A stretch of 64,000 bases of DNA from Isoperla grammatica (taxonomy: Eukaryota > Arthropoda > Insecta > Plecoptera > Perlodidae): assembly GCA_945910005.1 (NCBI GenBank), contig OX246746.1, positions 28,203,468 to 28,267,467 of the forward strand, written 5' to 3'. Shown here one piece after another: positions 20,395 to 31,262 of the stretch (the stretch's first letter is position 1; every line of letters starts with the position of its first letter). The notes under the pieces were generated by a model. It saw only the letters and a program-made list of their open reading frames with translations, ran no database searches and was not told the origin of the DNA. A program made the position numbers and the translations under genes.

Positions 20395-20864
20395 TTATTA
20401 TATCGTTATTTTCATCATTATTATCATCATCACGACTGAGGTACGTATAAGAGTGATATTGGACGAGGCAACTGCTGGTAAGAGAAGCCCTCCGTCGTTT
20501 GATTAGGGCTAGAGGGAATCTCGGCAATGACATTTGATTGCGTACATTGTGTACATACTTAATATCCCACTAAGCCTAGTGGCTTATCAGTGGGTCACAT
20601 ACAAATAAAAGACGTAAATTAGCACATTCGTAGCAGAAAGCAGAAACACAAAAGTAAAGAAACAGAACGATAACATGACTTTGTCCTATAAATACAATAA
20701 TATGATGCATATGATACCTACATAATAATAATATGATAGAAGGAGTTGAAATTGAATAATATTAATTCCACAATTAAAAATTCAAAGTCAATTTTACATA
20801 CAAAGGTAACAGATTATTAAACATACCGTTCAGCACTGTACGCGCAATTAATGCGAGGAAGTTT
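20395..20864 (-). other. Probable 3' region of a LINE
   Basis: AT-rich DNA downstream, on the minus strand, of the LINE C-terminus at 20865-21010. It probably contains its untranslated tail; no coding features. Confidence 0.4.
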
Positions 20865-21010
20865 TCAGTACATTCTGTCTGGAAGGTTAATAAGGTAATG
20901 CGATTTTAAACTTGTCTTAATTATCGATAATTTATCCAAGGATACGACGTCAGGCGGCAATGAATTAAAAAATTTAGGAATTAGGTAACGTAAACAACGC
21001 TCTCCATATT
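20865..21010 (-). pseudogene. LINE ORF2 C-terminus
   Basis: The minus-strand translation reads YGERCLRYLIPKFFNSLPPD and then VVSLDKLSIIKTSLKSHYL. This is the common 'YG.RSLRYL.PK.WNSLP' ending after the RT domain of animal LINEs. A stop precedes it by three codons (TAG), so only this piece is readable. Confidence 0.8.
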
Positions 21011-21501
21011 TATTCTAGGTAATAGGAACTACATATTTTCCTTTACCTACCAGGTGACTATGTAAGAAGTTTTTGATTGTGCACATACATTCCAGTCACA
21101 TTTAAGTCACAATTTGCTCAGATGTGAGAGGAGTGACTTAGCGGGGAGTGTGCAAAATGTGTAGTTCTCAAAAGTTTTGTGTTTAATGAGAAGTTTGTAA
21201 CGAAATGCCTGTTATGTAAACCATACTTTTTTTTACTTGCACTTTTACACCTTTACTGTGCTTTTGCATTTGTAACAAACCATACACATGCACCAATAGG
21301 CATACAATAAAGATTACTATACGAATTGATAATTGTTTCTTTACACGATTGCTTTCAGTAGACTGCAGCTTTTAGGGTCTGGTTAAGAGTTAGCATATAT
21401 AGACGTTTCTTTTTTCAAGAATAATTTAAAATTAATTTCATACTTGTATGCAGCAATCGTAAAATTAATTTGTAAGTGGTAAGCATATTTTTAAATATCT
21501 G
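21011..21501. other. No gene recognised
   Basis: No feature seen. Confidence 0.4.
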
Positions 21502-21817
21502 AGCCCGTCTGGGCCCGGGGAACAATAGGCCCAGAGTGACTCTACTAGTCGTCAGAGGCGACGAAAGGAGACCCGTCTTTGCCCAGGGTAGAATAGGCCC
21601 AAAGTTACTCTGCTAGTCGTAAGAGGCGACAAAAGGAGACCCTGTCCCTTCCCCCCCCCCCCCCCCCCCCACTGTCACACTGAAGATTTCTCCTCCCACT
21701 TAATTGGCCCTGCCCTCCCTTGCTGGACTCTCCTTATGACGACTCCCGCGATATAGATGGACCTGATTCGGAAGACGTCATATGACCTTAGCTGCTGAGT
21801 AATAATAATAATAATAG
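21502..21817 (+). repeat. Interspersed retroelement tail, copy 2
   Basis: Second copy of the GC-rich repeat at 2770-3064. The GCCCGTCTGGGCCCGG to GAGGCGACGAAAGGAGACC block is present twice in tandem here (21502 and about 21578). The copy contains a run of about 20 C at 21651 and ends in (TAA)n at 21799-21816, as a retroelement tail would. Confidence 0.65.
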
Positions 21818-22615
21818 TTTATATATCTGATATTAATTTAGATATGCTGTTAAACGCTATATTTGGTACTTTCAATCCTTATACTTAAACAATCGCAGCT
21901 GAATATAATACAACACTTAAAAGGAATCATGATTGGAAATTTAAGAGAGTTGATGAGAAGTAAAACGGACATGGTACATTTGTATATATAAAATAACTAT
22001 ATGGGACCGGATTGGAATGAATCATGTGAGTGTAGTTGAGGAAGATGATGTTAGAAAATTTGTTTGAGTTGTTAGCCTAAATTTACACTTGTTATTTTTT
22101 ATTTCTGTATTTTCAGTTTTTGAATTGTAAATTGTCACTTTAAATTCAAAATTTTAATAGTTTAAGGAAAAAGGGGCTAACATTGGCTAGGGCCTAACCA
22201 CCGCATAAAATGTCAACTCTTAAGTAATTAAAGTAAATAAATGGAATGAAATTCAAGAAAATGTTGCCGTTGACAAATTCAAAAGAACGCTGTTTTTATT
22301 TATTTTTGTTTTTATTTTATTTATTGCTGTTTCAGTGATGGCAATATGCGGGCGCTTTTACAAGGGACCCGCACGAGTTACAACCCACACTTTCTCGCGA
22401 AATACCTTCAAAATGCCAACAGTAGAAATTTCACAGAAATACAACAAGATCGCCCGCATTTCGCCATGGCACTTTGCAAGTATTTTAACAGGATTTAGTG
22501 TATTTTTTGGAATGGGAGATTTTAGCTTTAAATTCGGGTAGAATTGTCATGACTTTTTTATTTGATTGAATATCATTAGTTTGTATGTTCAGGATTTGTT
22601 TTATTTATTGCTTCA
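21818..22615. other. No gene recognised
   Basis: A 68-residue frame at 22335-22541 has no recognised relative. Otherwise AT-rich spacer up to the mitochondrial insertion. Confidence 0.4.
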
Positions 22616-23034
22616 ACAGTAATTACTAACCTCCTCTCTGCTGTCCCTTACCTAGGAGTCGATTTAGTTCAGTGAGTTTGAGGGGGATTTGCAGTAGATA
22701 ATGCCACTCTTACCCGATTCCTTACTTTTTATTTCGTTCTCCCCTTTATTGTAGCAGCTGCTGTTTTAAATCACTTACTCTTTCTTCATCAAACTGGCTC
22801 TAATAACCCTCTAGAGGGGTTAATAGAGATGTTGACAAAATTCTCTTCCACCCATATTTCACCTTCAAAGACATTGTAGGATTTTTAGTTCTAATTATAA
22901 TGTTAACAATATTGACTCGTTTAGAACCCTATATATTGGGGGATCCAGATAACTTCATCCCGGTCAATCCCCGGGTCACCCCTGTTCACATTCAACCAAA
23001 ATTATATTTCCTATTTGCTTACGCAATTTTACGG
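22616..23034 (+). pseudogene. cytb (NUMT): Nuclear mitochondrial insertion: cytochrome b fragment
   Basis: The translation with the invertebrate mitochondrial code follows cytochrome b from TVITNLLSAVPYLG through [31 protein letters not shown] and [18 protein letters not shown] to [10 protein letters not shown]. These are the Qo-site side and the conserved helix F-G region of the complex III subunit. TGA occurs twice at Trp positions and AGA at a conserved Ser, so the standard code would break it. A 2-base insertion near 22814 shifts the frame, and the usual IQPEWYF reads IQPKLYF. The copy is therefore a decayed nuclear insertion, not a gene. After 23034 the similarity to cytb stops abruptly. 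Confidence 0.92.
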
Positions 23035-24761
23035 GGGTATTTTAACTCAATCGCCCCCCGACACTGACTCAAATCGTCCACATTCCACCGTACCAGGAAC
23101 ATTTGCTTTCAACCCCAGCTTCTCCGCACGGGCCCCTCATATTGCCGGAACAGTTCTGTTTGCTGGGATATCTTGAATATGCTACTCAGCAATATACATC
23201 AATATGTTAAATATGTTATTGCATGCATTTAAGGGTGTTTAATACAAATAGCCCGGATTAAAAAGCGTGAAAATATTAATTTGTTCGTCTTTGGAATTAT
23301 TTGGGGGTCTCACAATTATCACAATGTATGGATATTCTCAAAAAAGCATCGCAAAGTTCATCTGGAATCGTTTTTAATTTGATTCAAATGTAAGACATTT
23401 TGAATCCGATTTTTGAGAATATTTTTATCTTTTGATTATATCAAGCCCAGCATAATTCCAAACAGTTAACATTGAATGTAATTTTAAAGATATGACCAAC
23501 ATACTTTCAATTATTGTGCTTTTGTAACTACATACACTGTGTTGTGTGAAATATAAGTAAAACAAATGGCTAGAATAACTAATGTCATGTACCTCTTGCT
23601 AGATAACTGTGGGTGGGGGGATGCATACTTTCAATACGCAGCACAATGTAACCTTTCAGTAATGGTGCTCCACTAGCCTAAGAGATTGCCTTGCTTGATG
23701 GATTGCTGCTTGATTGCCCTGATTTGTTGGAATCAATTTCTTTTAATGTTCCTGTAAGACGCTCTCGCAACACACTTTTTTTCAACCACCTAAATCTAGA
23801 TTGGATCTTTTTAAATACTCATTTTTGCCACACACTGTTAACATGTTAAATAGTTTACACTTTAGCCATATTGATGTTTTTAATGACAATGTGAGGTTAA
23901 TAAAGTAAAAATGTTTTAACATTTTATGTTCATGACAAAAGTGGGGTTAATTGTTATAGCTACCGCTTACCTTAGTTGGTGTCTTTTTTTAATAAGTCGT
24001 TTTAATAGTGAGTGTTTGTTTATTTTATTGAAACAAATGTATTAATGAGTACCTATCAATGTATTATATTATATCCAATTGTGCCTGGAATTGTTAATTC
24101 TGTTGTTGGATAAATAAATAATAAGATGAAGAATATGGACTTTTGAAGCTGAAAATAAAATGTAGGCCTATTGTGTCTTATTATTTAAAATTTTGTTTCT
24201 GAATAATCTAAATATGGTTCTAGGTCCATATCTATCGTCTGCACCGCATTGTAAATGGACTTACTGGACATTGTTACGGGAACGTAGCCGACTGAAGACT
24301 GCAAAGACTTCATTCATCGACGGTCATCGTAAGCTGTGGGCCACGTCGGGCTGAAACTATTTAGCTGTTTGCGAATATTGCTACTGCATTGTTACTTAAA
24401 TAAAGTGATAGACTACTTTTTAACACTTTATTTACTAATTTTGTAGTTTGTACCTACTTTGCAATCCCTCACAATTAGCTACATTTTTAACAGCACCAAC
24501 ATTCCTTTTCCTGATTCAAACTAACCCCAAACTAGCCTATTTTAAAATAAATGAAGACGTTTGGATTTATTGTCTACCCAGTCAGTTATAAGAACTGGCG
24601 TTGGTGACATTAAACATTATTATTTTGAATATTGAATTTTGAATTTTGAAATGCGAGGAGGGGACTGGAATGTAGTTGAGGGGTAAGAGTGGTGGCAGGA
24701 TAGAAGAAGGTGGAGAGGCTTATCTTCAATGCCGACCCAACGCAGAGTTGGACGTGGCAAC
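23035..24761. other. No gene recognised
   Basis: The first 150 bases may still be mitochondrial, from another gene or orientation, but I could not assign them. The rest is AT-rich. Around 24000-24130 the DNA looks like a retroelement 3' end (AATAAATAAT). Confidence 0.4.
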
Positions 24762-24762
24762 A

Positions 24763-24831
<69 letters not shown>
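24762..24831 (+). repeat. (GAT)n microsatellite
   Basis: About 23 consecutive GAT triplets. The poly-Asp and poly-His frames across it are by-products. Confidence 0.97.
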
Positions 24832-24834
<3 letters not shown>

Positions 24835-24964
24835 GAATATTACGTGAAATGCTTGGAGCCGCTAGCTTGGTCAACGGGCGACAAGAGGGGTTCTGCGCAA
24901 GACTGCTGTCAGCGACGAGAGCCAATCACAAGCAAGGTACTGTCTTTTATCATTTTAGACATGG

Positions 24965-25125
24965 AAATCTCTGGCTGAATGTATTCATTCCCTGGTCACC
25001 AGTGGCATATACACGGGAGGGGAGAAGGGGGAACCCCCCCCCCCCCCCCCCTTTGCAAAGGAAACATGAAAAATTACCGTTTACATTTCAAAAGACAGTA
25101 TTTCAATGGACAGTATTTATTTTTT
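24965..25125. repeat. Local duplication, left copy
   Basis: From AATCTCTGGCTGAATGTATT through a C run to ACAGTATTTCAAT this nearly repeats 25674-25830. It holds a sliver of LINE coding sequence and the left end of the hAT element, so the duplication came after that insertion. Confidence 0.7.
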
Positions 25126-26180
25126 TATTTATTTATTCAATATTTCACATACAGCGTATTCTGCCATTTGGCGTGAAATAATAAACATAACAATTGAAAC
25201 ACAGAAACAAGCACAAAGAACACATATTACACATGTGTTTGTCAATACTACGTAAAATGAGTACAATAACAAAAACAAACAAAGTACAAAAAAATGCCGG
25301 TGAAAGAGACAATGCGCACAATGAAGTTTAAAACAGGTAAAAGAGTGTTAAAAACACAGGCAATAATATCTTTATACATATAGGACTTGATCAAAAATAA
25401 TACAATAAAAACAACAAATATGAACGAAGAAGCTGCATTAGACAATAGTGTAGTGTTGTAAATAGTGTAAAGAAGAAACAATATCAGAGGCAATTAATGT
25501 CTATCAAGATGAGAAATGAAGGATTTAATGAATGGTCGTAGTGGAAAAGAGATATCAACGTCCGAAGGCAGCGAGTTGTACAATGTACAACATAGTGGCC
25601 CGTGTGAGGAACGATCGGCGTTCTATTTCAGTTCTTGGAGTACATATGTGAAATAAATTACACTGCCGAGCAAATCTCTGGCTGAATGTATTCATTCCCT
25701 GGTCACCAGTGGCATATACACGGGAGGGGAGAAGGGGGGGAACCCCCCCCCCCCCCCCCCCCCCCTTTTGCAAAGGAAACATGAAAAATTACCGTTACAG
25801 TATCAATATACAGTATTTCAATAGACAGTTAGATGTTTTACTTTATAATTATTGTATATATTGTTAAAACTAAAAGCAAAAGCAATACGAAAAATATGCA
25901 AATTATTGATTGAGGTTCCTTTTATTAGCGGTGCTAAGGAAATAATGTGTTGCCAGAAACTGAGTAATCTTGTTTCAGTTGGCCGCTGTAAAACGCACAG
26001 ATTTGCACTAAAATGACCTTGACGAGAATTTTTTCCGGGGGCAAGCCCCCCGGAACCCCAATTATGTTTCGGCTCCACTCTCTATAATACGGGTTGAAAC
26101 CCCCCCCTTTCCCAATTCCTGGATACGCCACTGCTGGTCACCATACGTGGAAAAGATAATAAAATTAGATTTCGCGCCAG
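25126..26180 (-). pseudogene. LINE ORF2 C-terminus and 3' tail, split by a hAT element
   Basis: On the minus strand from about 26175 the frame reads TYGDQ, is interrupted by the hAT at 25707-26133, and continues MNTFSQRFARQCNLFHICTP, ERRSFLTRATMLY. After a one-base shift it reads NSLPSDVDISFPLRPF and ends with a stop near 25500. That is a typical LINE ORF2 ending. The tail toward 25126 ends in repeated TTTA units (AAATAAAT on the minus strand). No RT core is present, so this is a 5'-truncated copy. Confidence 0.75.
25707..26133. mobile_element. hAT-like non-autonomous element with 8-bp duplication
   Basis: Ends CAGTGGCATATACACGGG and, inverted, CAGTGGCGTATCCAGGAA. CTGGTCAC flanks both sides exactly (25699-25706 and 26134-26141). 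Long C runs sit near both ends. A solitary copy of the same terminus is at 54844. No transposase. Confidence 0.85.
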
Positions 26181-26688
26181 AACGGGAGTCATTCAAATGC
26201 AGAATGAGGTACAGATGACACTACCTTGCCTGACGTAAGGGTAGAGAAAATAGGTGGGGGGGGGGGGGGGGGGGGGGAATAGGAAGAAACTGAGGACTTC
26301 GTCACGATCTTAAGTTTCAAAACGAGACTATTTGTGCACTTTATCGTATAGTCCAAATATAGATGGATTAACGAACTGATGGGCTCTTTGAATTCAAAAA
26401 GTATCCAAGAATGCGATCTGAAGATAAAAACGCTGAAAATTGCAAAACAAACTAAAGCCGTTTTGCAACCAAGGCTATATAGTCTTCTCAAAAATTCAAT
26501 GTCCACACTTTGTCTTTTTATGATCGCATTCGATAGATCTTGACCACGTGAACCCCCCCCCCCCCCCCCCCTTTACCACAAAGATAAACTCAACTTCTCA
26601 ACTCAACTTCACTTCGCTCCTTATAAGTGTACACGTGTAATCATAATCGGCTTTCTGTTAACATGAGTGCTCTTTTGATAACCTGTAA
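26142..26688. other. No gene recognised; long G and C runs
   Basis: Contains a run of about 21 G at 26257-26277 and about 18 C near 26554-26571. No gene or element ends identified. Confidence 0.5.
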
Positions 26689-26711
26689 TACTAGGAAAAC
26701 GCTCCGCGTTG
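26689..26711 (-). repeat. Helitron-like 3' terminus
   Basis: On the minus strand AACGCGGAGCGTTTTCCTAG followed by T is identical to the end of the copy at 37937-39305. The rest of this copy could not be delimited. Confidence 0.55.
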
Positions 26712-27189
26712 CCAAATGAGCTACGGTATCTTTTTTATCATGTAACATTATCCTCGAAACCAGCCTAGGTGGCGCAACAAAGCTTCCACGCAACAAGCGT
26801 CAGCATTGTTTGAACAACATAGCGCATTGTTTCACCGCGAAAGGCCAAGTGGTATTGAAAATCCGAGGTCAAATCGTGAACGATAAAATTCGTACAACTT
26901 ACCACTCTAAACTCGCCACATGTCACCAACAACATCAACAGTTGTGTTCTATGATCTGCTTCATATGTATATTTATTTTCCCCTCATTTTTGTGTCTCCC
27001 TGAAACTTAATTTATTCGTGAAATTATTTTGGCAACCCGATAGCAAATTGAGTTTAGCGGATTTTGTTTATTATTTTTATCAATCTTTCTTGCCTCTCTG
27101 TGACTAAGTAAAGGTAAGTAAGGGTATTTCAATAGTTATTGCATTTTAAAGTGAATTACCTATAGCACGTCAGTAAAAATCGATCAAAT
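26712..27189. other. No gene recognised
   Basis: No supported feature. Possibly the body of the Helitron-like copy whose end is at 26689. Confidence 0.35.
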
Positions 27190-27312
27190 GACTGGTGACC
27201 AAGGAAAGTAAAAACTTTAAGTCAGGAATACTTTAGACCGGAATCGAACAGGCAACCCTACTCTTCAGAATCTCGTGTATTACCTCTGGGTTAGTACCCT
27301 CTATCAGTGCTT
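27190..27312 (-). mobile_element. SINE family S1, diverged tRNA-like head
   Basis: The minus strand shows CTGATAGAGGGTACTAACCC, then TTGCCTGTTCGATTCCGG (B box) and TATTCCTGACT, matching the S1 layout with many changes. The 3' body is missing. Confidence 0.6.
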
Positions 27313-28440
27313 TTTGATACCTGTGTCATACCTCATCTTCCAGTACCAAGTGATGTGTTTATGGATTTACTGAATGTATACACGAAAATAATTTATAGAC
27401 GAATATATTTACTCCATCACGAGTCAATGAATATATGTTTTCAGTTTCGTCTAAGGACATTTCTATCTCTAAGATCGAGCACGTGCAGTGCTCCAGTCGA
27501 CTTTAGTTTCCTAAAATATTTACAATAGGAATGTTTATTACAAACAACTCGTCGAAATCCAGCCACATCTATACCCAAGCCAGGTTTGCATCAAGCAATG
27601 TTTATACCGGAAAACGTCTTAGTTCTCCGCGACCACTGAATAATAATTATCTTAATATTTCGCAGCATGAAAACTACTTTATAGGTAGCACTAAGGATTC
27701 CAAATGGGGTATCGCTAAAATTTTAAAATTCACTATACTAAATTAAAATGATGTTTTCAGCGTCATTGAATCAACAAAGAATTTGTATTGGCTAGTTACA
27801 ACATAAATTGAATTCTTCTAATATTAAGGAAAATCATGGAAATAGACGAAATAACTATAACATAAGCGATGGAAGTGGCTCAGTGCTATACTAGTCCCAA
27901 CGAAAGTATCCGCATACCGATCTCAGGTAATTGTATATTTCCCCTTTCAACCGCGCCAATTGAACGAAAATCAACAGATACCTAGCGTTCTATCACACAC
28001 ACACTTGTAAACTTTGGCCGAGGCAAAGCTGAGAACGCCGCAGGGCATTTGTTTCACTGCAATGATAATAAGTTGTTTGTACATCCCGAGTGCAACGCAG
28101 TTTTCTTGAATTTGTTGGGTCCGAACCGCCAAAAAGTAATCAAATGAAATCGTTTGATTGTTGTGTTGAGGCCTATTATTTGACTAGATGTTGGGTTTAC
28201 AAGAATGGTTGAACTTCTGACAGGGCTTCCGGTAATGAATTCGGGGATTTTGTCTCATGTTTGTGCTAGCCAGGTAGTGGGGGTGTACATCATTTGTGAA
28301 ATGCAAATGCCTAAATCGACGAAAGATTAGTGATTAGTGATTTTCTTGTTCGTAACTAAGGCACCGACCCACTGTAAATGCACGGTTCGGCTTAGTCGAG
28401 TGCACAAGCGGTTTGGCCACACCCACCGTTACAGGTAACT
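27313..28440. other. No gene recognised
   Basis: Small frames at 27307-27528 and 27531-27746 have no known relatives. Nothing else supported. Confidence 0.4.
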
Positions 28441-28487
28441 ATAATATCGTTGAGTGAGAACCTATATTTCTCACTCAACGATAATAT
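28441..28487. repeat. Perfect hairpin
   Basis: ATCGTTGAGTGAGAA and its exact complement TTCTCACTCAACGAT are separated by 7 bases (CCTATAT). The direct word CAGGTAAC flanks it on both sides (about 28431 and 28493). Confidence 0.8.
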
Positions 28488-28599
28488 CTTTGCAGGTAAC
28501 CAACGGAACGTGTTAAATTATCCCCAATGTACCTGTTTAGATTAGATGGTAGGAATGAGCGAAGTAGATAAGTAAGTTATCACCTTGGACTCGGCTGTG

Positions 28600-28800
28600 T
28601 CGTAAGCATCAGAATTTACTTACGTTGGGAAGGCAGCCCATTCAGCAGCTCACCGGTTCGATAGCAGCTCCCAGCAATCCTGACTGAAGAGTTTTTCCGA
28701 GGTTTTCTTCACTCACAATGCTGGAATATAAAGTCATAGGCATATATTATATTGACAGCCCTTATACATTGAAATACTCCCAACATCACAATACCTACTT
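28600..28800 (+). mobile_element. SINE family S1, diverged copy
   Basis: CACCGGTTCGATAGCAGCTC is a B-box-like stretch and AATCCTGACTGAAGAGTTTT TCC... matches the S1 core before the sequence drifts away. No clean ends. Confidence 0.6.
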
Positions 28801-28817
28801 ATATGAAAACCGCTATG

Positions 28818-29550
28818 TAGGGATGACGAAACCCGACTTTTTTACGACCCGGGTACCCGTTCACTATACCCGCGGGTTACCCGGGTAGGCCTAGGCCTAA
28901 TAAAACAAAAAAAATCGTGTGGGGTGTCAAATCAACCGCTCAATATCGCTCTCGTCGAAAATAACACTACAAATAGTATATTGTAGTAGCAGGGATTAGG
29001 ATGTTTCATTATATTTCGTGATGAAAAGTTGAACACCCATGACAAGAGAAAGTGAACAACAGTGCGGGGGGTCGAGGATCGGAGCGGGATGAAACATAAT
29101 GCGTCACAGCTGCCACTCAAGCTCAAGGCCACGGGCAGACTGGCCCGTTGAAGTGTCGAATGGTTGTGTGCTTTGGGAGGGACCGATGGGGGGGGGGGGG
29201 GGGGTGTAGGGTAGCAGTTCATGCTAAAAGATTGCCGGCGGGCGGGCTTACATGAACACTGAACAGGGAATCGGGCGGCATGAACAAAAGAAACTATCAA
29301 AGTGGACAGTTCATTTTTGGACGCGATTCTATTTCTAAGGGAAATACCGCCAAGCTCAAAAATAAAATACGTAATGAGTAATGAGCTAATGACGGATGAA
29401 TCAGTTCAAATTCAAAACATTTAGCTAATTCGCGGTTCTCAATTTCAGGAACCGGGTTTTGTCGGGTAAACGGGTAGAGAAAACACAAACCCGTACCCGA
29501 CTTCGTCGGGCGGGTATCGGGTACCCGGGTACCCGTCGTCTTCCCTCCTA
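28818..29550. mobile_element. hAT-like element with GGGTACCCG-rich ends
   Basis: Ends AGGGATGACGA and, inverted, AGGGAAGACGA, followed on both sides by CCCGGGTACCCG-type palindromes. It is the same style as 1421-2087. The flanks (GCTATGTA and CCTATGGA) could be a decayed 8-bp duplication. A run of G lies at 29189-29204. No transposase. Confidence 0.55.
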
Positions 29551-29608
29551 TGGATTGGCTAGTTTTTATTACTACAAACAAACCAATACCAAACAAATAA
29601 TAACAACA

Positions 29609-29622
29609 ATATATCGGGCACC
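29609..29622. repeat. SINE target site duplication, left
   Basis: ATATATCGGGCACC, repeated exactly at 29897-29910. Confidence 0.85.
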
Positions 29623-29896
29623 GATAGAGGTGGCTCAGCGGTTAGACGCGATACTCTAATTCGGGAGGTCGCCGGTTCAATTCCGGCCACCGGCAGTCCT
29701 GACTGAAGGATTTTCCGATGTTTTCCTCAGTCGTAAAGGTGAATGCTGGGATTGAATCCTACTAATAGCCCTCGGACATTCCTCCCCAGATATCCAAACA
29801 CCCTAATAACCTAGTTAGTCACCTGAAGAGGGGCACATCAGTTAAAGCTGGTGTGCACCCTATAACGGGTATTCCTACGAAAAATTATTAATTACT
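29623..29896 (+). mobile_element. SINE family S1, best copy
   Basis: A 274-bp tRNA-derived SINE. The tRNA-related head has GGTGGCTCAGCGG (A-box region) and CCGGTTCAATTCCGGCC (B box). It is followed by a core from GTCCTGACTGAAGGATTTTC to GGGATTGAATCC and a 3' part ending CCTACGAAAAATTATTAATT. A 14-bp exact target duplication flanks it, the length expected from LINE-mediated insertion. Related copies are at 13935/19040, 27190, 28600, 30265 and 46455. Confidence 0.88.
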
Positions 29897-30264
29897 ATAT
29901 ATCGGGCACCAATCTAAAGAAATATCAAAAAAAGGAATATCTAAATCTTCCTTAGATTTTTGAAAAAATGATGCTCCGTACAATGATTGTTTTGTAAATA
30001 AATAAATAGATAAGATAAAGGTGCCTCCCTTGGAGGGCCCCTGTTAGTTGCCCTGGCTAGAGTGTCTACCCTATTCATACGCCACGTGTGGGACTAGAGC
30101 AATAACTTACATCGGGAACCAGAGACTATCAAGCATGGGCTCTCCACTCTCTCGGTACAGTTACTCTAACTCCTGTCACAGAGTCAAAGCAGACCAACCA
30201 AACCTTCCAAGTTTCGATCAGTCGAGTGTGGGAAAATTACCACCAAATAATATAACCTCCAACC
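29623..30264 (+). repeat. Tandem duplication containing the SINE, unit 1
   Basis: About 642 bp: the SINE plus 350 bp of downstream DNA ending CCTCCAACC. Unit 2 follows directly. Confidence 0.85.
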
Positions 30265-30908
30265 GATTGCTCAGCGGTAAGACGCGAGACTCTAATTCGG
30301 GAGGTCGCCGGTTTCGATTCCGGCCACCGGGCAGTCCTGACTGAAGGTTTTTTTTTCCGAGGTTTTCCTCAGTCGTAAAGGCAAATGCTGGGATTGAGTC
30401 CTACCTAACAGCCCTCGGACATTCCTCCCCAGATATCCACACACCAATAATAACCTAGTTAGTCACCTGAAGAGGGGCACATCAGTTAAAGCTAGTGTGC
30501 ACCGTATAATCGGGTATTCCTACGAAAAATTATTAATTATTATATATCGGGCACCAATTTAAAGAAATATAAAAAAAAGGAATGTCTAAATCTTCCTTAG
30601 ATATTAAAAAAAATGATGCTCAGTACAATGATTGTTTTGTAAATAAATAGACTAAATAATGGTCGCCTCCCTTGGACGGCCCCTGTCAGTTGCCCTGGCT
30701 AGTGTCTACCCTATTCATACGCCACGTGGTGGGGACAGGACTAGGGCAATAACTTACATCGCAAACCCGAAAACTATCAAGCATGGGCTCTCCACTCTCG
30801 CAGTACAGTAACTCAACTCCTGTCACAGAGAACGCAGACAAACCAAACCTTTCAAGTTTCGATTCAGTCGAGTGGGGAAAATACCACCAAATAATATAAC
30901 CTCCAACC
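30265..30908 (+). repeat. Tandem duplication, unit 2
   Basis: About 644 bp, repeating unit 1 with scattered substitutions and small indels. It begins within the SINE head (GATTGCTCAGCGG), so the junction lies inside the tRNA-like part. The SINE copy in it runs 30265-30537. Confidence 0.85.
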
Positions 30909-31062
30909 ACACACAATATGCAATATTTCCGGCTACCAACGCTACTTGTTTAACCACGCTTAGCGACAATACAAATTTGTATTTATAGATTTTAACACAC
31001 ATTTAAGAAATCACGAATAATTCATTTATCAATATCTTTTATGGCGCCATAATATACCTATT
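30909..31062. other. No gene recognised
   Basis: Short unique flank before the assembly gap. Confidence 0.5.
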
Positions 31063-31262
31063 NNNNNNNNNNNNNNNNNNNNNNNNNNNNNNNNNNNNNN
31101 NNNNNNNNNNNNNNNNNNNNNNNNNNNNNNNNNNNNNNNNNNNNNNNNNNNNNNNNNNNNNNNNNNNNNNNNNNNNNNNNNNNNNNNNNNNNNNNNNNNN
31201 NNNNNNNNNNNNNNNNNNNNNNNNNNNNNNNNNNNNNNNNNNNNNNNNNNNNNNNNNNNNNN
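31063..31262. other. Assembly gap (200 N)
   Basis: Exactly 200 N. It sits at the left edge of the tandem array, so additional repeat units may be missing here. Confidence 0.99.

Noticed and set aside
23035..23180. A second mitochondrial gene next to the cytb fragment
   Set aside because: A weak COX2-like reading on the minus strand could not be aligned over more than a few residues.
24620..24978. Poly-Asp and poly-His proteins
   Set aside because: Product of the (GAT)n microsatellite.
7257..28890. Echinoderm origin suggested by many TAGGCCTA words
   Set aside because: AAA reads as Lys in the cytochrome b insertion, which does not fit the echinoderm mitochondrial code.
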